Source: Ascarosepion bandense (lineage: Eukaryota > Mollusca > Cephalopoda > Sepiida > Sepiidae). From it: DNA of 64,000 nt. Positions within the stretch are counted from its first letter, which is position 1; every line of letters begins with the position of its first letter. A program made the translations under genes and the position numbers. Of the stretch, positions 45,411-55,504 are shown in pieces. The notes beneath the pieces are model-generated. The model did no database searches. It was not told the origin of the DNA and saw only the letters and a list, made by a program, of their open reading frames with translations. The stretch is taken from NCBI GenBank assembly GCA_037127315.1, contig JBBBDQ010000913.1, positions 5,608,501-5,672,500 of the forward strand, read 5' to 3'.

Positions 45411-46392
45411 ATAGTGGAACCTGCCGTATGCGACCCTTTTAATCAGTGAGCGACCATCTCCAAAACGCGACCAGCAACTAACATCAACGAATGAAAATCA
45501 CTGATCAAGCGACCGCTTAAATAAATTCCAATTTTGGTCGTACACTGCGAACTTCTAAATTTGGAGAAACTAAATGAGTAATCTATTTCATTTTGCTTTG
45601 TTCCAAGTCAGGAACACTTTGTCATTGTTTTGTTACTGTAGTGTAATATCAAACTGTTATTTCTTGTTGAAATGTACATTGCTTGAGTTCACCTCACGGT
45701 TCAAATATCGACTGTTTTGTACAACATGTATTGCATTTGACATATTCAAGGGATTTATAGCAGTCTCTGTACTGACTTGGATAAATACAGGGATGGGGAA
45801 AATCACAATTATGTCCCTTTCTCAAATGCCTATCTCCTTCGTTCCTTTATTTTTGTGTGTATCTATCTGCTCTATTTCTATCTGGGTATATCTATATCTA
45901 TCTCTCTGTTTCTCTACCCCCACCCACGATCAATGTCAGTTTTTTGTTTGTTTTGTTTTGTTTATTTTTTTCCATGTATTATCACAGATTCTCTTTTGCT
46001 ATCACTCACATCTAAGAAAAAAAATTGAAACCGTATATGTCGCGAATTTTTCCAAACTACATATTTTAGTACTGGCACGAAAAGGAAAGCAATAATTGAC
46101 TTTTTTTAAAGTCCACTTAATAAATATTTTTTGTGAATAAATATTTTACTTTCTTGTTGACCGTTGTAAATACGTTTTTAAAGTTTTTAAATAAAATATG
46201 CTGAATAGATTTCTGTAAAGTTAGGCCATCTTCTTATGTTCTTATTTATTTACCAGATTACATGGTAAAATTCTACATTCTGTTGCTGGTGTAAAGAAGT
46301 CATGACTATGAGCTTTTAGTGAGCGACCACCTGCCGTATGCGACCAGTTTTTTATGTCAGCAGGGATGGTCGCATACAACAGATTCCACTAT
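45411..46392. mobile_element. 982-bp non-autonomous DNA transposon, pogo-like ends
   Basis: The left end ATAGTGGAACCTGCCGTATG and the complement of the right end ATAGTGGAATCTGTTGTATG match over about 24 bp, with GCGACC following. ACTA flanks both ends (45407-45410 and 46393-46396). The 173-codon plus frame inside (45574-46095) has no transposase features. A further copy of the terminal region follows in tandem to about 46513. Confidence 0.65.
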
Positions 46393-46576
46393 ACTAACAT
46401 TTTGAAAGATTTCACTCGATTTGAAGCCTTTAGTGAACGACCACCTGTCGTATGCGACCCATTTGGGGGGGGCAGTAGGGGTGGTCGCATACAACAGGTT
46501 TCACTGTACTAACATTTTGAAAGTTTTCACACAAATTGAAGTTTAACAAATTTAGATGTTTCAGTTCTGCCGGAAT

Positions 46577-46870
46577 GTACGCTGTGGGTCAAAGGACAGG
46601 CTTGGAATGAGAAATCGGAAAGCCGTGTTCAAATTCTAGTCGAATTCCTTGCATTCGCTTACGCCAAAATACTCTTGGGAAAGGTATTAATCTATCACTT
46701 CTCCCTCCAGCTATGGGTTGAATAGCAGGTTAGATTGAGTTCTATGGCCTTGGTTGGCAACCGGTCTAACGCAGAAAGTAATGGCAACATATCGCGGGAA
46801 AATCTTTTGCCTAGTCTGTCATGTCTCGAAAGAGATATGATCGCCCAAGTGTGTATCGTATATGGCAGTT
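46577..46870 (+). mobile_element. SINE-A, diverged
   Basis: The head is decayed (GGCTTGGAATGAGAAATCGG, GCCGTGTTCAAATTC). The body is complete, through GGTTGGCAACCGGTC to TGTGTATCGTATATGGCAG. Confidence 0.8.
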
Positions 46871-46922
46871 ATGTAAATTTTGTTCATGTCTTGCAAATTT
46901 CAAACATCTGAGCTTTATATAT

Positions 46923-47569
46923 GACTAGCAGTATAACCCGGCGTTGCTCGGGTGTAATGAAAGCTTTAAAACTAATCCATGGTCCTGGAGCTCAGAATCT
47001 TTGGACGTTGGCATGAAAGACTAAAAAGCAATAATTGTTTCCAGTTAAAGCGAAACCGTAGACTGAAAGAAAAATGAACGGATGTAAGTCAAATTTTGAT
47101 TTCCTGGTACCGATATCAAATAAGCTTTTTCGTCGTAAACTGAATTTTGAAGGCTAAATAAGTCCTCTGAGTAAATGGTATCATGGCTGAGACTAAGAAC
47201 TACAATTATACCTACTTAGAGCCAAACCCGAAGCAAAAACTAAAATAAAAGAGCTGGAAAAAATACAGACATACAGGCAGATAAACAGACACACACACAA
47301 CCAACTTGCCTTATATATATATATATATTATCGATTTTCTGCACTATTGTAAGAACCGTAACCTTGAAACTTCTGAATATCGTTTCTTATGTCTTTGTCT
47401 ATGAGTGTATGAAATTTGATTCAAATCAGACCACTCCTTCTATTTTTTCGATTATCGATATTTATCGGGGGTACCTCGACACAAACCTAGCTAAGAACAC
47501 TCGCAGACGCTTATAATTCAACTGTGTAAATTTTCAAGAAAATCGGTTCAGCCGTTTCGGAGTCTATAG

Positions 47570-47632
<63 letters not shown>

Positions 47633-47650
47633 CCATTTATAAATAAGTTT
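46923..47650 (+). mobile_element. RTE-tailed short interspersed repeat, copy 2 (longer)
   Basis: It shares the start ACTAGCAGTATAACCCGGCG and the end AAAATCGGTTCAGCCGTTTC, (CA)n, TTCCATTTATAAATAAG with the copy at 21708, plus about 200 bp in the middle missing there. The (CA)n tail at 47575-47628 separates the family core from its final 20 bp. Confidence 0.7.
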
Positions 47651-47924
47651 AGATATTATACCGCACCACTTTTAACATATGATTCACCCCTTACCGTCGA
47701 TTTCATTTTGTGTCGCCATGTGTCATTCGCAGACATTTAGGTTCGTTTTCCTTCAGCGACACGGATCATTTTCAGACACTCATTATAGCAATAAATAACA
47801 TAAAATTAGAAACAAAATATATTTCAAATGATAAATTTTACTTTACAGTGATGTAAGTCTGGCTACTCGTATTCAACGATGCCCGTGCTTCAGGGTGGCT
47901 TGCTAATTCCCGTTGCAGACGCCT

Positions 47925-48150
47925 GCTCAGGCACATTTGTGTTTGTTTAACACCCACAGAGCCCGCTCGAGGTTTATACAGCTACTATGCTGAGTGGGCC
48001 TTAGACAGTGATGTAGATACTTAGAATCAGAAAGACGCAATTAAAATTTCAGGGACACGCAATGAGGAAAGAGTGCACGGAGAATTTGACACTCACTATA
48101 CATATTAAAAGCAAGAGAAGAAAAAAGAAGCAGAAAGTAACGTACCTAAC
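47925..48150 (+). mobile_element. R1 fragment and RTE C-terminal fragment
   Basis: 47925-48010 resembles the middle of R1 (CTACTATGCTGAGTGGGCC). 48027-48150 encodes RKTQLKFQGHAMRKECTENL, the RTE C-terminal [18 protein letters not shown] segment, then runs out. Confidence 0.65.
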
Positions 48151-48189
48151 GAGTTGTGTGAATGTTGTGATGCATTAAGCGTAGATTAG

Positions 48190-49105
48190 ATGCGGCAGAT
48201 AAGATCCTCCAGTGAGAATTGATCTCGCCTCTCAGTCGTAACTGACCGAGTGATATAAAATTGCTGACCATTTATTTATACTACGTAGAAGTGTGGCATA
48301 TGTGCATAGTAGCTTCAATGTGAAAAGAGCTTGGAAATTTAGCGGAGCGAACTGAAACTTGCTAACCATTTTTACACCATGTGAAGTGTTCGACATGTCC
48401 ATAGTAATTTACTAAGTGTAACTTAAATATGGCACGAAAATATTGCCCACCTAGTGAGGATCAAACTTACTACTCAGTCGTAATTAACCTAGCGCGACAA
48501 ACATGCTAAACATGTGGAGGTGTTCTACATGTTTAATATAGTGATTTAAGGGTCCGCGTTGTGGTGCAGTGGATATCGGCTTGGAACGAGAAATCGGAGA
48601 GCCGAATTCGAATTCCAGTTTAATTCATTGCATTCACTTACGCGCAAATACCCTTGGGAAAGGTATTAATCCATCTCTTCCTTCCAGTTATGGGTTAAAT
48701 AACAGGACATATTGGGTTCTATAGCCTTAGCTGGCAACCAATCTGCCGCAGAAAGCAACGGCAACCTACTGCGGGATAATTTTCTGCCCAGTCAGTCATG
48801 TCTCTTTCGAGACATGATCGCCCAAGCGTGTTTCACGTATGGCACTTAACTGACTGAAGGGTATAAATGGGGTATGAGGCAGGAAATATTGAACCCCTGG
48901 TGAGGCTCGAACTTACTTAACACTCAGTCGTAATTGACCTATTGAGACAAACATGCTAAAAACATGTCGAAGTGTTCTGCATGCCTAGTGATTTAAAGAG
49001 TAGCCTTCGGTGTGGCACGAGGCTGGAAATATGGACCACCTGGTGAGGATCGAACCCACCACTAATGGACCTTGCTAACCCTTACACCACGCATAGCAAA
49101 GCAAT
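48190..49105 (-). repeat. Tandem array of SINE family C (tRNA-like), about 4 units
   Basis: On the minus strand the unit at 49031-49100 reads GTGGTGTAAGGGTTAGCAAG and GTGGGTTCGATCCTCACC, a close match to tRNA A and B boxes. Related B-box-side sequences recur near 48210, 48455 and 48893 with CTCAGTCGTAATTGACC. Allowing for the SINE-A inserted at 48554-48856, the last units are spaced about 130-150 bp. The first units are more diverged. Confidence 0.65.
48554..48856 (+). mobile_element. SINE-A, full length, with target duplication
   Basis: A 303-bp copy with intact-looking boxes (GTTGTGGTGCAGTGGATATC; GAATTCGAATTCCAG), flanked by AAGGGT at 48548-48553 and 48857-48862. It is inserted inside the SINE-C array. 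This is the cleanest single SINE-A copy in the window. Confidence 0.88.
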
Positions 49106-49838
49106 GAGGAATACTAAATAGAAAAAACTGAAACATGAATTTAGAAAAGGATAACGGAGATCTGTAATCACACACGTCATAAAACTGTTCAACTGAACCA
49201 GCAGTTTTTAACGTTCACTGCAGGCAGTCTTGTGTTTGTATATTGAGCAGTAACTTACTTAAGGATACTCTTTAATCTTAGCGTCATCGTTTGCATAGAC
49301 CAATTATAAATGTCGATGTTTGTTTTTCTCCTCTTTAAAAAAAAAAAAAAGAGAAAAAAAAAAAACGAAAAGGGAGGTCACGTGCCGTGATAAGTAGTTC
49401 CTAGTTCGGATTTTTCCGTTAGTTTCCGGCAAGAGGAAATCGAAATACTCCGCTGGTGTCAGCTACAGAGAAGACAAAAACAAACAAACACTAACAGTAG
49501 TACGTAGAAGGAGGGTATTTTCCCATCACCAACCCATAGTAACTGACTGACTGTTGTCTCACGGATAGGAAAACCATGAACAGAAGCGAGGAGCTTGCGC
49601 ACGCGCGTGCGTGTATGTGTGTGTGTGGCGGGGGTTCGCCGCTTAACGTCGGTTGCTTTCATATTCAGTCGCACTGGATCGAAATGTCCATTGCTATGTT
49701 TTTAACACACGATGAACACGTAAATCTGACATTTCACGCTAGTGGTGTGGATTGAGAGGAAATCCTCTTCTTTATCGGAAGGTCGATGGGAGGGAATTTC
49801 TTGGAGTAAAATTGTCCAGGGGCACGTGTGTCTGTGTG

Positions 49839-49897
<59 letters not shown>

Positions 49898-49985
49898 GGC
49901 CGAGGACGGTCTGAAATATCAAATATAATAATAGAAATAAATAAATACTGTCAAAAAAATACAAAATTACAACTTTTTAGTAGTT
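49106..49985. other. Unassigned, with (TA)n at 49842-49893
   Basis: No gene or repeat family recognised apart from purine runs near 49336-49370 and the (TA)n tract. Confidence 0.4.
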
Positions 49986-49989
49986 TCCA

Positions 49990-50280
49990 TCCACGTCTAT
50001 TGAACAGGTGAAGAGGCTCATCCCTTGTTTCCTGTTTAGGATGTGGTTTCTGGTTTTCTCTTTTCCAATCTCCTCACTTTTTTTTTTCAATTGGAGTAGA
50101 TAGATCTATCTATCGCCCGGTTCACACTCCACTCCACCCATGACTATTGAACAGGTTAAGAGGCGTGTTCCTTGTTCCCTGTTTAGGATGTGGTTTCCGG
50201 CTTTCTCTTTTCCAATCTTTTCATTATTACGTAGCCCCCTGCACATCAGTGGCGTTACCGCCTTGCTTGGGGTGATACGA
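49990..50280 (+). repeat. LINE-tail minisatellite, two units, plus strand
   Basis: Units with GTCTATTGAACAGGTGAAGAG and GGATGTGGTTTCTGGTTTTC (reverse of the 35868-36560 unit), ending in the LINE 3' terminus ACCGCCTTGCTTGGGGTGAT and (TA)n. Confidence 0.85.
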
Positions 50281-50283
50281 TTA

Positions 50284-50284
<1 letters not shown>

Positions 50285-50331
<47 letters not shown>

Positions 50332-50387
50332 GAATTATGAGGGTTACACACATAATATTATTGAGGTGTTAATAAAACAGTGCTCAA

Positions 50388-50430
<43 letters not shown>

Positions 50431-50577
50431 TTGGTACATATTGTCCTACGTAGATGGCGCGACTCGGAGTTTCATGTGTTATGCAATCTTCAGGTGCATA
50501 TTACAATCTGACCGTTTTTGAAAATCAGTTAAACGGCCAGTTTGTAATATGCACCTGATGATACTCCGATTGATTAA

Positions 50578-50638
<61 letters not shown>

Positions 50639-50649
50639 CAGTCTGTTTA

Positions 50650-50706
<57 letters not shown>

Positions 50707-50717
50707 CAGTCTGTTCA

Positions 50718-50765
<48 letters not shown>
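50285..50765. repeat. (TA)n, fold-back and (ATCT)n block
   Basis: (TA)n at about 50288-50325 and 50390-50427. A fold-back follows at 50490-50559 with arms TCAGGTGCATATTACAATCT and AGTTTGTAATATGCACCTGA. Three (ATCT)n runs at 50578-50764 are separated by CAGTCTGTTYAT spacers. Confidence 0.88.
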
Positions 50766-51069
50766 AACAAAGATTTTCTAAAAATTATCATACCATGATG
50801 AAAAAAGGCCTTAAACTTGATAGAAACAACGTTTTATCATCAAAACTTTTATGTTATTATTCTTAAGAGGAAAGACCAACGTATTTTGTTTTGTTTTATT
50901 AAATCTTTTAATCCTTTCTAGCACGTTCGAAATTTTGCTTTATTTATTTATTTTTTTTTGTGTGAGTGTGTGTGTGTGTCAGCAGGTGGGCCAAGGATTA
51001 TGAGTTTTAGCTTCTTTTTTTTTTTAAGATAAAAACAGTGTTTTAGGAATTCTTGCAAAAATCAAATAA

Positions 51070-51450
51070 CTGTTGAATAACGAATTTGGTTCCAAGTAAG
51101 GCAGTAAAGTCACTAAGACGCAAGAGGCTACAGAGTGTTGAAGAATTAGGAGCAGGAACTTTAATAATGAGTAGAAATAGAAAAGCGTAACCAGAAAGAT
51201 AGTAGATAACGATTAACATTGCATTTAAATTTTTGCAGATTAAAGTTGGTTAGATAGTATCGAGCCGGAAGGGAGTTCCACAAGGAAGAAATACGAGAAG
51301 AAACTGTTAGCATATAACTTACGGCTACATCTAGCCAGCTCGGGTTCCGGACCAGGGGCAGCAAACCAGCCGGGGGCGGAGTGTCACAGGTAGATGTCGG
51401 AACGGAAAGGTCAGTATTATTGTCAAAGGAAAGCTTAGCAACTAGGACCT
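51070..51450 (-). mobile_element. LINE-B 3' end, minus strand
   Basis: The reverse of the 3' terminus (TTCCAAGTAAGGCAGTAAAG) and a minus frame containing SRISSLWNSLPARYYLTN and LQKFKCNVNRYL, the LINE-B C-terminal end. The upstream half of that frame (51300-51454) does not match other copies. Confidence 0.7.
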
Positions 51451-51684
51451 TCATAGTAAATAATTTCCCTTTTTTGACGTGTTAACTAAGGGCTTTACGA
51501 TGTTTGTATTGAACACCTTTCAGTCCATTTTGTAGTTTTTACATCCGGGTTCACGTGTTCGTTAAGTGGTTGTGTAAAAGATCTAATACGTTCTTCTACT
51601 GGTCTCTTCTTGTCGTTCTTTGTTACTCAGAGACAACGGTAGTATAGTTTTCTAGCCTACTAGCATATTTTACTTAAATATATT

Positions 51685-52475
51685 TTTAATAATTTCACTC
51701 CAAGCAAGAGAGTGAAACCACTAAGAAACAAGTGGTTACGGTGTATTAGAGAATATGGACAATGGCGATTGTAGAACTCTGAAAATGGGGGAAATTAGGG
51801 GTCGAGATTTTTCTGAGGAGGTGGGGCAAACTCAAGCAACATCTTCATTTTTATACTGCACCACTATCGTATACACGACTTAGAAATGAGTTTGAGTATA
51901 AGTATGTTACATTCGTAGATTAAACAGAATAACTCTTTTTTTATTCATAAGTAGTTGGGTTCTTATCTAATCTTGCCCTCTTTTCCACTCTCAAGTTGTT
52001 GAAACACAAAACAAAATCAAAGGGTTAATACTAACGTCAATAACAGAACAGTGTGATTTGTCTGCTCTGATTTTTTTTTGAAAAATGAAAAAGAAAACGC
52101 AGAGGGGAAAAGTGTTGAAGATCAAATCTTATCAAAATCAGAGACTGATCAATTTCATAAATTTTTGAAGCTTATAAAAGTGGTGTGAATCAACCGAGGG
52201 GCCAGCCGAAATTCTGAGTGGTCCATGGCCCCTTCTTCCCACTTCCGTAGAATCGCCACTAAATATGGAACAATACCATTAAAAAGAGAGAACGAAAAAA
52301 GAACAAGAATTAAGAAAAAAGATAACGATTGTCGTTGCTTTTAATTTTTGAAGATAAAAGTTTACTACGAAGAAAAAAACTGGAAAAAAGTTCCACAAAT
52401 GAGAAGTGCGTTAGCATAGAATTAACGATTACGTCTAGCCATTTCAAGAGTAAAATGATGAGATTTTGTCAGGAA
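51685..52475 (-). mobile_element. LINE-B tail fragments, minus strand
   Basis: 51685-51760 (CACTCCAAGCAAGAGAGTGA) and 52265-52475 (AGATAACGATTGTCGTTGC; ATTACGTCTAGCCATTTCA) match the family 3' region. 51761-52264 between them is unrecognised and probably a later insertion. Confidence 0.6.
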
Positions 52476-52482
52476 TCTACTT

Positions 52483-52903
52483 CTTCTATATGTGCCGTGT
52501 CCTTTCAGGACGTAGGTGATCATGAATTTCCACTTGTCACTACCTCTTCTTGTTTTAGTATTTTTTTTTCTTGCATGTGCATTGTAAATCGGGGTGCCGA
52601 GTTCGAATTCCAGTTGAATTATTTGCATTCATTTACGCCCAAATACCCTTGGAAACGTTATTAATCCGTTTCTTCCCTCCAGATATGGGTTAAATAACAG
52701 GACAGATTCGGTTTTTTGCCTTGGCTGGCAACCAATCTACCGAAGAAAGCAATTGCAACCTACTGCGGGATAATCTTCTGCCTAGTCAGTCATGTTTTGA
52801 AAGAGACATGATCATCCAAAGCGTGTCTCACGTATGGCACTTACCTGACTGATCTCTCTCAAACCCCACTCCGCCAGCCACCTGCTCAAGCCCAACAAGT
52901 AGG
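52483..52903 (-). mobile_element. RTE 3' end, minus strand, split by a SINE
   Basis: The tail (CTTCTTCTATATG on the plus strand) and C-terminal codons (TTTCAGGACGTAGGTGATCA) lie at 52483-52560. After the SINE, 52857-52900 continues the same RTE region (CCGCCAGCCACCTGCTCAAG). It adjoins an RTE endonuclease piece in the opposite orientation. Confidence 0.75.
52576..52854 (+). mobile_element. SINE-A inside the RTE 3' end
   Basis: The head is partly missing (starts near AAATCGGGGTGCCGAGTTCG). The body and tail are complete to CACTTACCTGACTGA. Confidence 0.82.
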
Positions 52904-52904
52904 T

Positions 52905-54300
52905 CTCGATAACCAACACCTGGTTTCAAGAACAACTATAGACATGGAGGAGCCCAGGAGAAGACACGAAAAACCGAATTGATTATATAACTATCAACAA
53001 GAGAACCAGGAACGCAGTTCTCCACGACAAAACCTATCCAAGTGCCGACTGCGGAAGCGACCACCTTCCAGTTATATGCAAACTAAGGGTGAAACTCCGG
53101 AGATTTAAGAAACCTAACACAGTATCCAGATTACAATACAACAAACTCATGAACGACCTGAACCTGCAGGAAAATATAGAGATAGCAAGAAAAGAAAATG
53201 CGAAGGACGAATTGGAAACGGAAAATCTAAATGGTAATCACTAAGAGAAGTTCTAGTAACATCCGCAAACGACACCATTCCAAGGGAAAACGGACGTAGG
53301 AGAAAAAAATAAGTTAATCAACGATGAAATTCTTAGTATAGTACAGTCAGTCAGTTAAGTGCCATACGTGATACACACTTGGGCGATCATGTCTCGAAAG
53401 AGACATGACTGACTGGGCAGAAGATTATCCCGCAGTAGGTTGCCATTGCTTAATGCGGTAGACTGGTTGCCAGCCAAGGCTATAGAATCCAATCTGTCCT
53501 GTTATTTGGCTCATAGCTTGAGGGAGAAAATATATATTATATTTTTAGTAGTAATTAAAGAGGGATCAGTTTATTACTTCATAACAATAGAAAGCCGATC
53601 CCTCACTTTCTGTCCAGTAGAAGCCTTAATCATGTTTCTAACTATTATATTCCGTCAGTCAGTTAAGTGCCATACGTGATACACTCTTTGGGCGATCATG
53701 TCTCAACAGACTGGGCAGAAGATTATCACGTAGTAGGTTGCCATTGCTTTCTGCAGTAGACTGGTTGCCAGCCAAGGCTATAGAACCCAATCTGTCCTGT
53801 TATTTGATTCATAGCTAAAGGGAGAAAATATATATTATATTATTTAGTAGTAATTAGAGAGGGATCAGTTTATTATTTCATAACAATAGAAAACCGATCC
53901 CCCACTTTATGCCCAATAGAAGCCTTAATCATGTTTCTATTATATTAAGTCAGTCAGTTAAGTACCATAGATGATACATTCTTTGGGCGATCATGTCTCA
54001 AAAGACTGGGCAGAAGATTATCACGTAGTAGGTTGCCATTGCTTTCTGCGGTAGACTGGTTGCCGACCAATGCTATAGAACCCAATCTGTCCTATTATTT
54101 AACTCATAACTGGAGGGAAGAGGCGGATTAATGCCTTTCCTAAGGGTATTAGTGAGTAAGTGAATGCATGGAATTCAACTGGAATTCGAACTCGGCTCTC
54201 CGATAAAAACAATGCCAAGACAAGGAACGGAATACAGGAAACTACATAAGGAAATAAGGAGCATATTCAGACAGGCTATAAATGCGCTTAAATTCATAAA
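52905..54300 (+). mobile_element. RTE endonuclease C-terminus and linker, plus strand
   Basis: The plus frame reads ITNTWFQEQL, stop, TWRSPGEDTKNRIDYI and SADCGSDHLPVICKLRVKL. This is the end of an exonuclease/endonuclease/phosphatase-type domain with the conserved SDH histidine motif (SDH near 53056-53064). The linker then reads VLVTSANDTIPRENGRRRKK, is interrupted by the SINE block 53344-54204, and resumes with PRQGTEYRKLHKEIRSIFRQ at about 54230-54285. This domain is missing from the truncated RTE copies elsewhere. Confidence 0.78.
53344..54204 (-). mobile_element. Composite SINE-A with two hairpin/half-SINE modules
   Basis: Read on the minus strand: a SINE-A with a slightly truncated head (54204-53945), a hairpin linker (53944-53820), a SINE-A 3' half, a second hairpin linker (53652-53525), and a second SINE-A 3' half (to 53344). 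The hairpin/half-SINE unit is about 295 bp. The block interrupts the RTE linker, whose frame resumes on the other side. Confidence 0.88.
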
Positions 54301-54589
54301 TTCTACGTACTGTAGAGGAAATTAATATTAATTTTGCAAATAAAAAAATTTGGCACAAAGCTAAAAGGTGGATGTGTGAAGGCTGGTCTACAATCTGTTT
54401 TATCTTAAAGTTAGTTAGCCACGATTACTGACCCAAATATATTACGGTATTTCTTACACCAAAACAATACATTCTTACGACTGCGTAAAGTCTCTATGAA
54501 GTATTAACTAGTTCCCTTTCGTACAATTTGTCTTAGGGCAGGGAAAGATAAAAATATCAACATTTAAAAATGAAACTCCACTGAAAATA

Positions 54590-55065
54590 AACCACAGCGA
54601 AAAGTCCATCAGAACAATTACTATAGAAGTATTTATAGAAAAGGAACAGGTAAGTTACTTTACGGCGGTAAGAAAGTAACTGAAGCCGAGATGCTACACC
54701 AGGACCAATAATATTGCATACTCTTCTTTGAATTTTATCAAGAATCTCTAAATATATACAAATAGCACCATATCAGATGTGGCATCAATATTCCAAGCAA
54801 GGACGTATTGTAGACTTAAAGATTCTGGCGTGAAAAATTGTCTAGCTCGACACACGGAACCAACTTTCCTAGCAGCAGACCTAGCAACTGATTCAATAAA
54901 ATCTTCTGTTATGTCTGCGGAAAACGTTAGTCTGAGAAGGCGAAATGTGTCACTCTCCTGGAGGTTAGCATCAGCCATGCTGATGGAAAGTGAAAACGGT
55001 TCTCTTAGATTATTAAGAGAGAGAAGTTTCATTTTTAAGGCGTTAAACTTCAAAATGTAAAGAGT
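54590..55065 (-). mobile_element. LINE-B internal fragment, minus strand
   Basis: The minus frame reads LKMKLLSLNNLREPFSLSIS, SDTFRLLRLTFSAD and ARKVGSVCRARQFFTPESL, the LINE-B region after the reverse transcriptase. The left part (54590-54760) gives the following C-terminal segment in broken frames. Confidence 0.8.
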
Positions 55066-55256
55066 TATTCCTTGCCCCAGTTAACGTTTTTTGTTGACTT
55101 TCTTAACTATTTTCCATCGCATATTTGTTACGTTTAGAAACCACGTGGGTATTTTTTCGCCGCGTGTACACATTCTATTATTAAATAGTTTAAGTGTACC
55201 GGGTTTCGAGTTTCGGCAATACGTGTTTTTGCAGTTAAATAAACGCCGAACATTAA

Positions 55257-55478
55257 ACCTCTAGGGCCATTCGTATCATATTTGATACAGTATTTCCCTA
55301 TTAGGAAACATTTGGTATTTCCCTATAAGGAAACATTTGGTATTCATTGACTGAGCAGTCAGTACTCCTTTCATTTGAAATTTATAAAATATTTCTCTTA
55401 AAAAATTTTTCAAGAAAATATTTCTTTCAAGGCTTGTTTTCATACTGTATCAAATATGATACGAATGGCCCTAGAGGG
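55257..55478. mobile_element. 222-bp MITE with TTAA duplication (piggyBac-like)
   Basis: TTAA flanks both ends (55253-55256 and 55479-55482). Terminal inverted repeats of 36 bp beginning (A/C)CCTCTAGGGCCATTCG match at 35 positions. The inside holds two copies of a 26-bp direct repeat with AGGAAACATTTGGTATT. TTAA target and CCC-type ends are the piggyBac pattern. Non-coding. Confidence 0.85.
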
Positions 55479-55504
55479 TTAACGGTATTTTCGCCATTGT
55501 ACGC

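Noticed and set aside
45574..46095. 173-codon hydrophobic frame
   Set aside because: It lies inside a non-autonomous DNA transposon, is composed of low-complexity hydrophobic residues and resembles no transposase or membrane-protein family.
49031..49100. A functional tRNA gene on the minus strand
   Set aside because: The B box is good but the stems do not pair convincingly, and related units lie in tandem, as in a SINE array.
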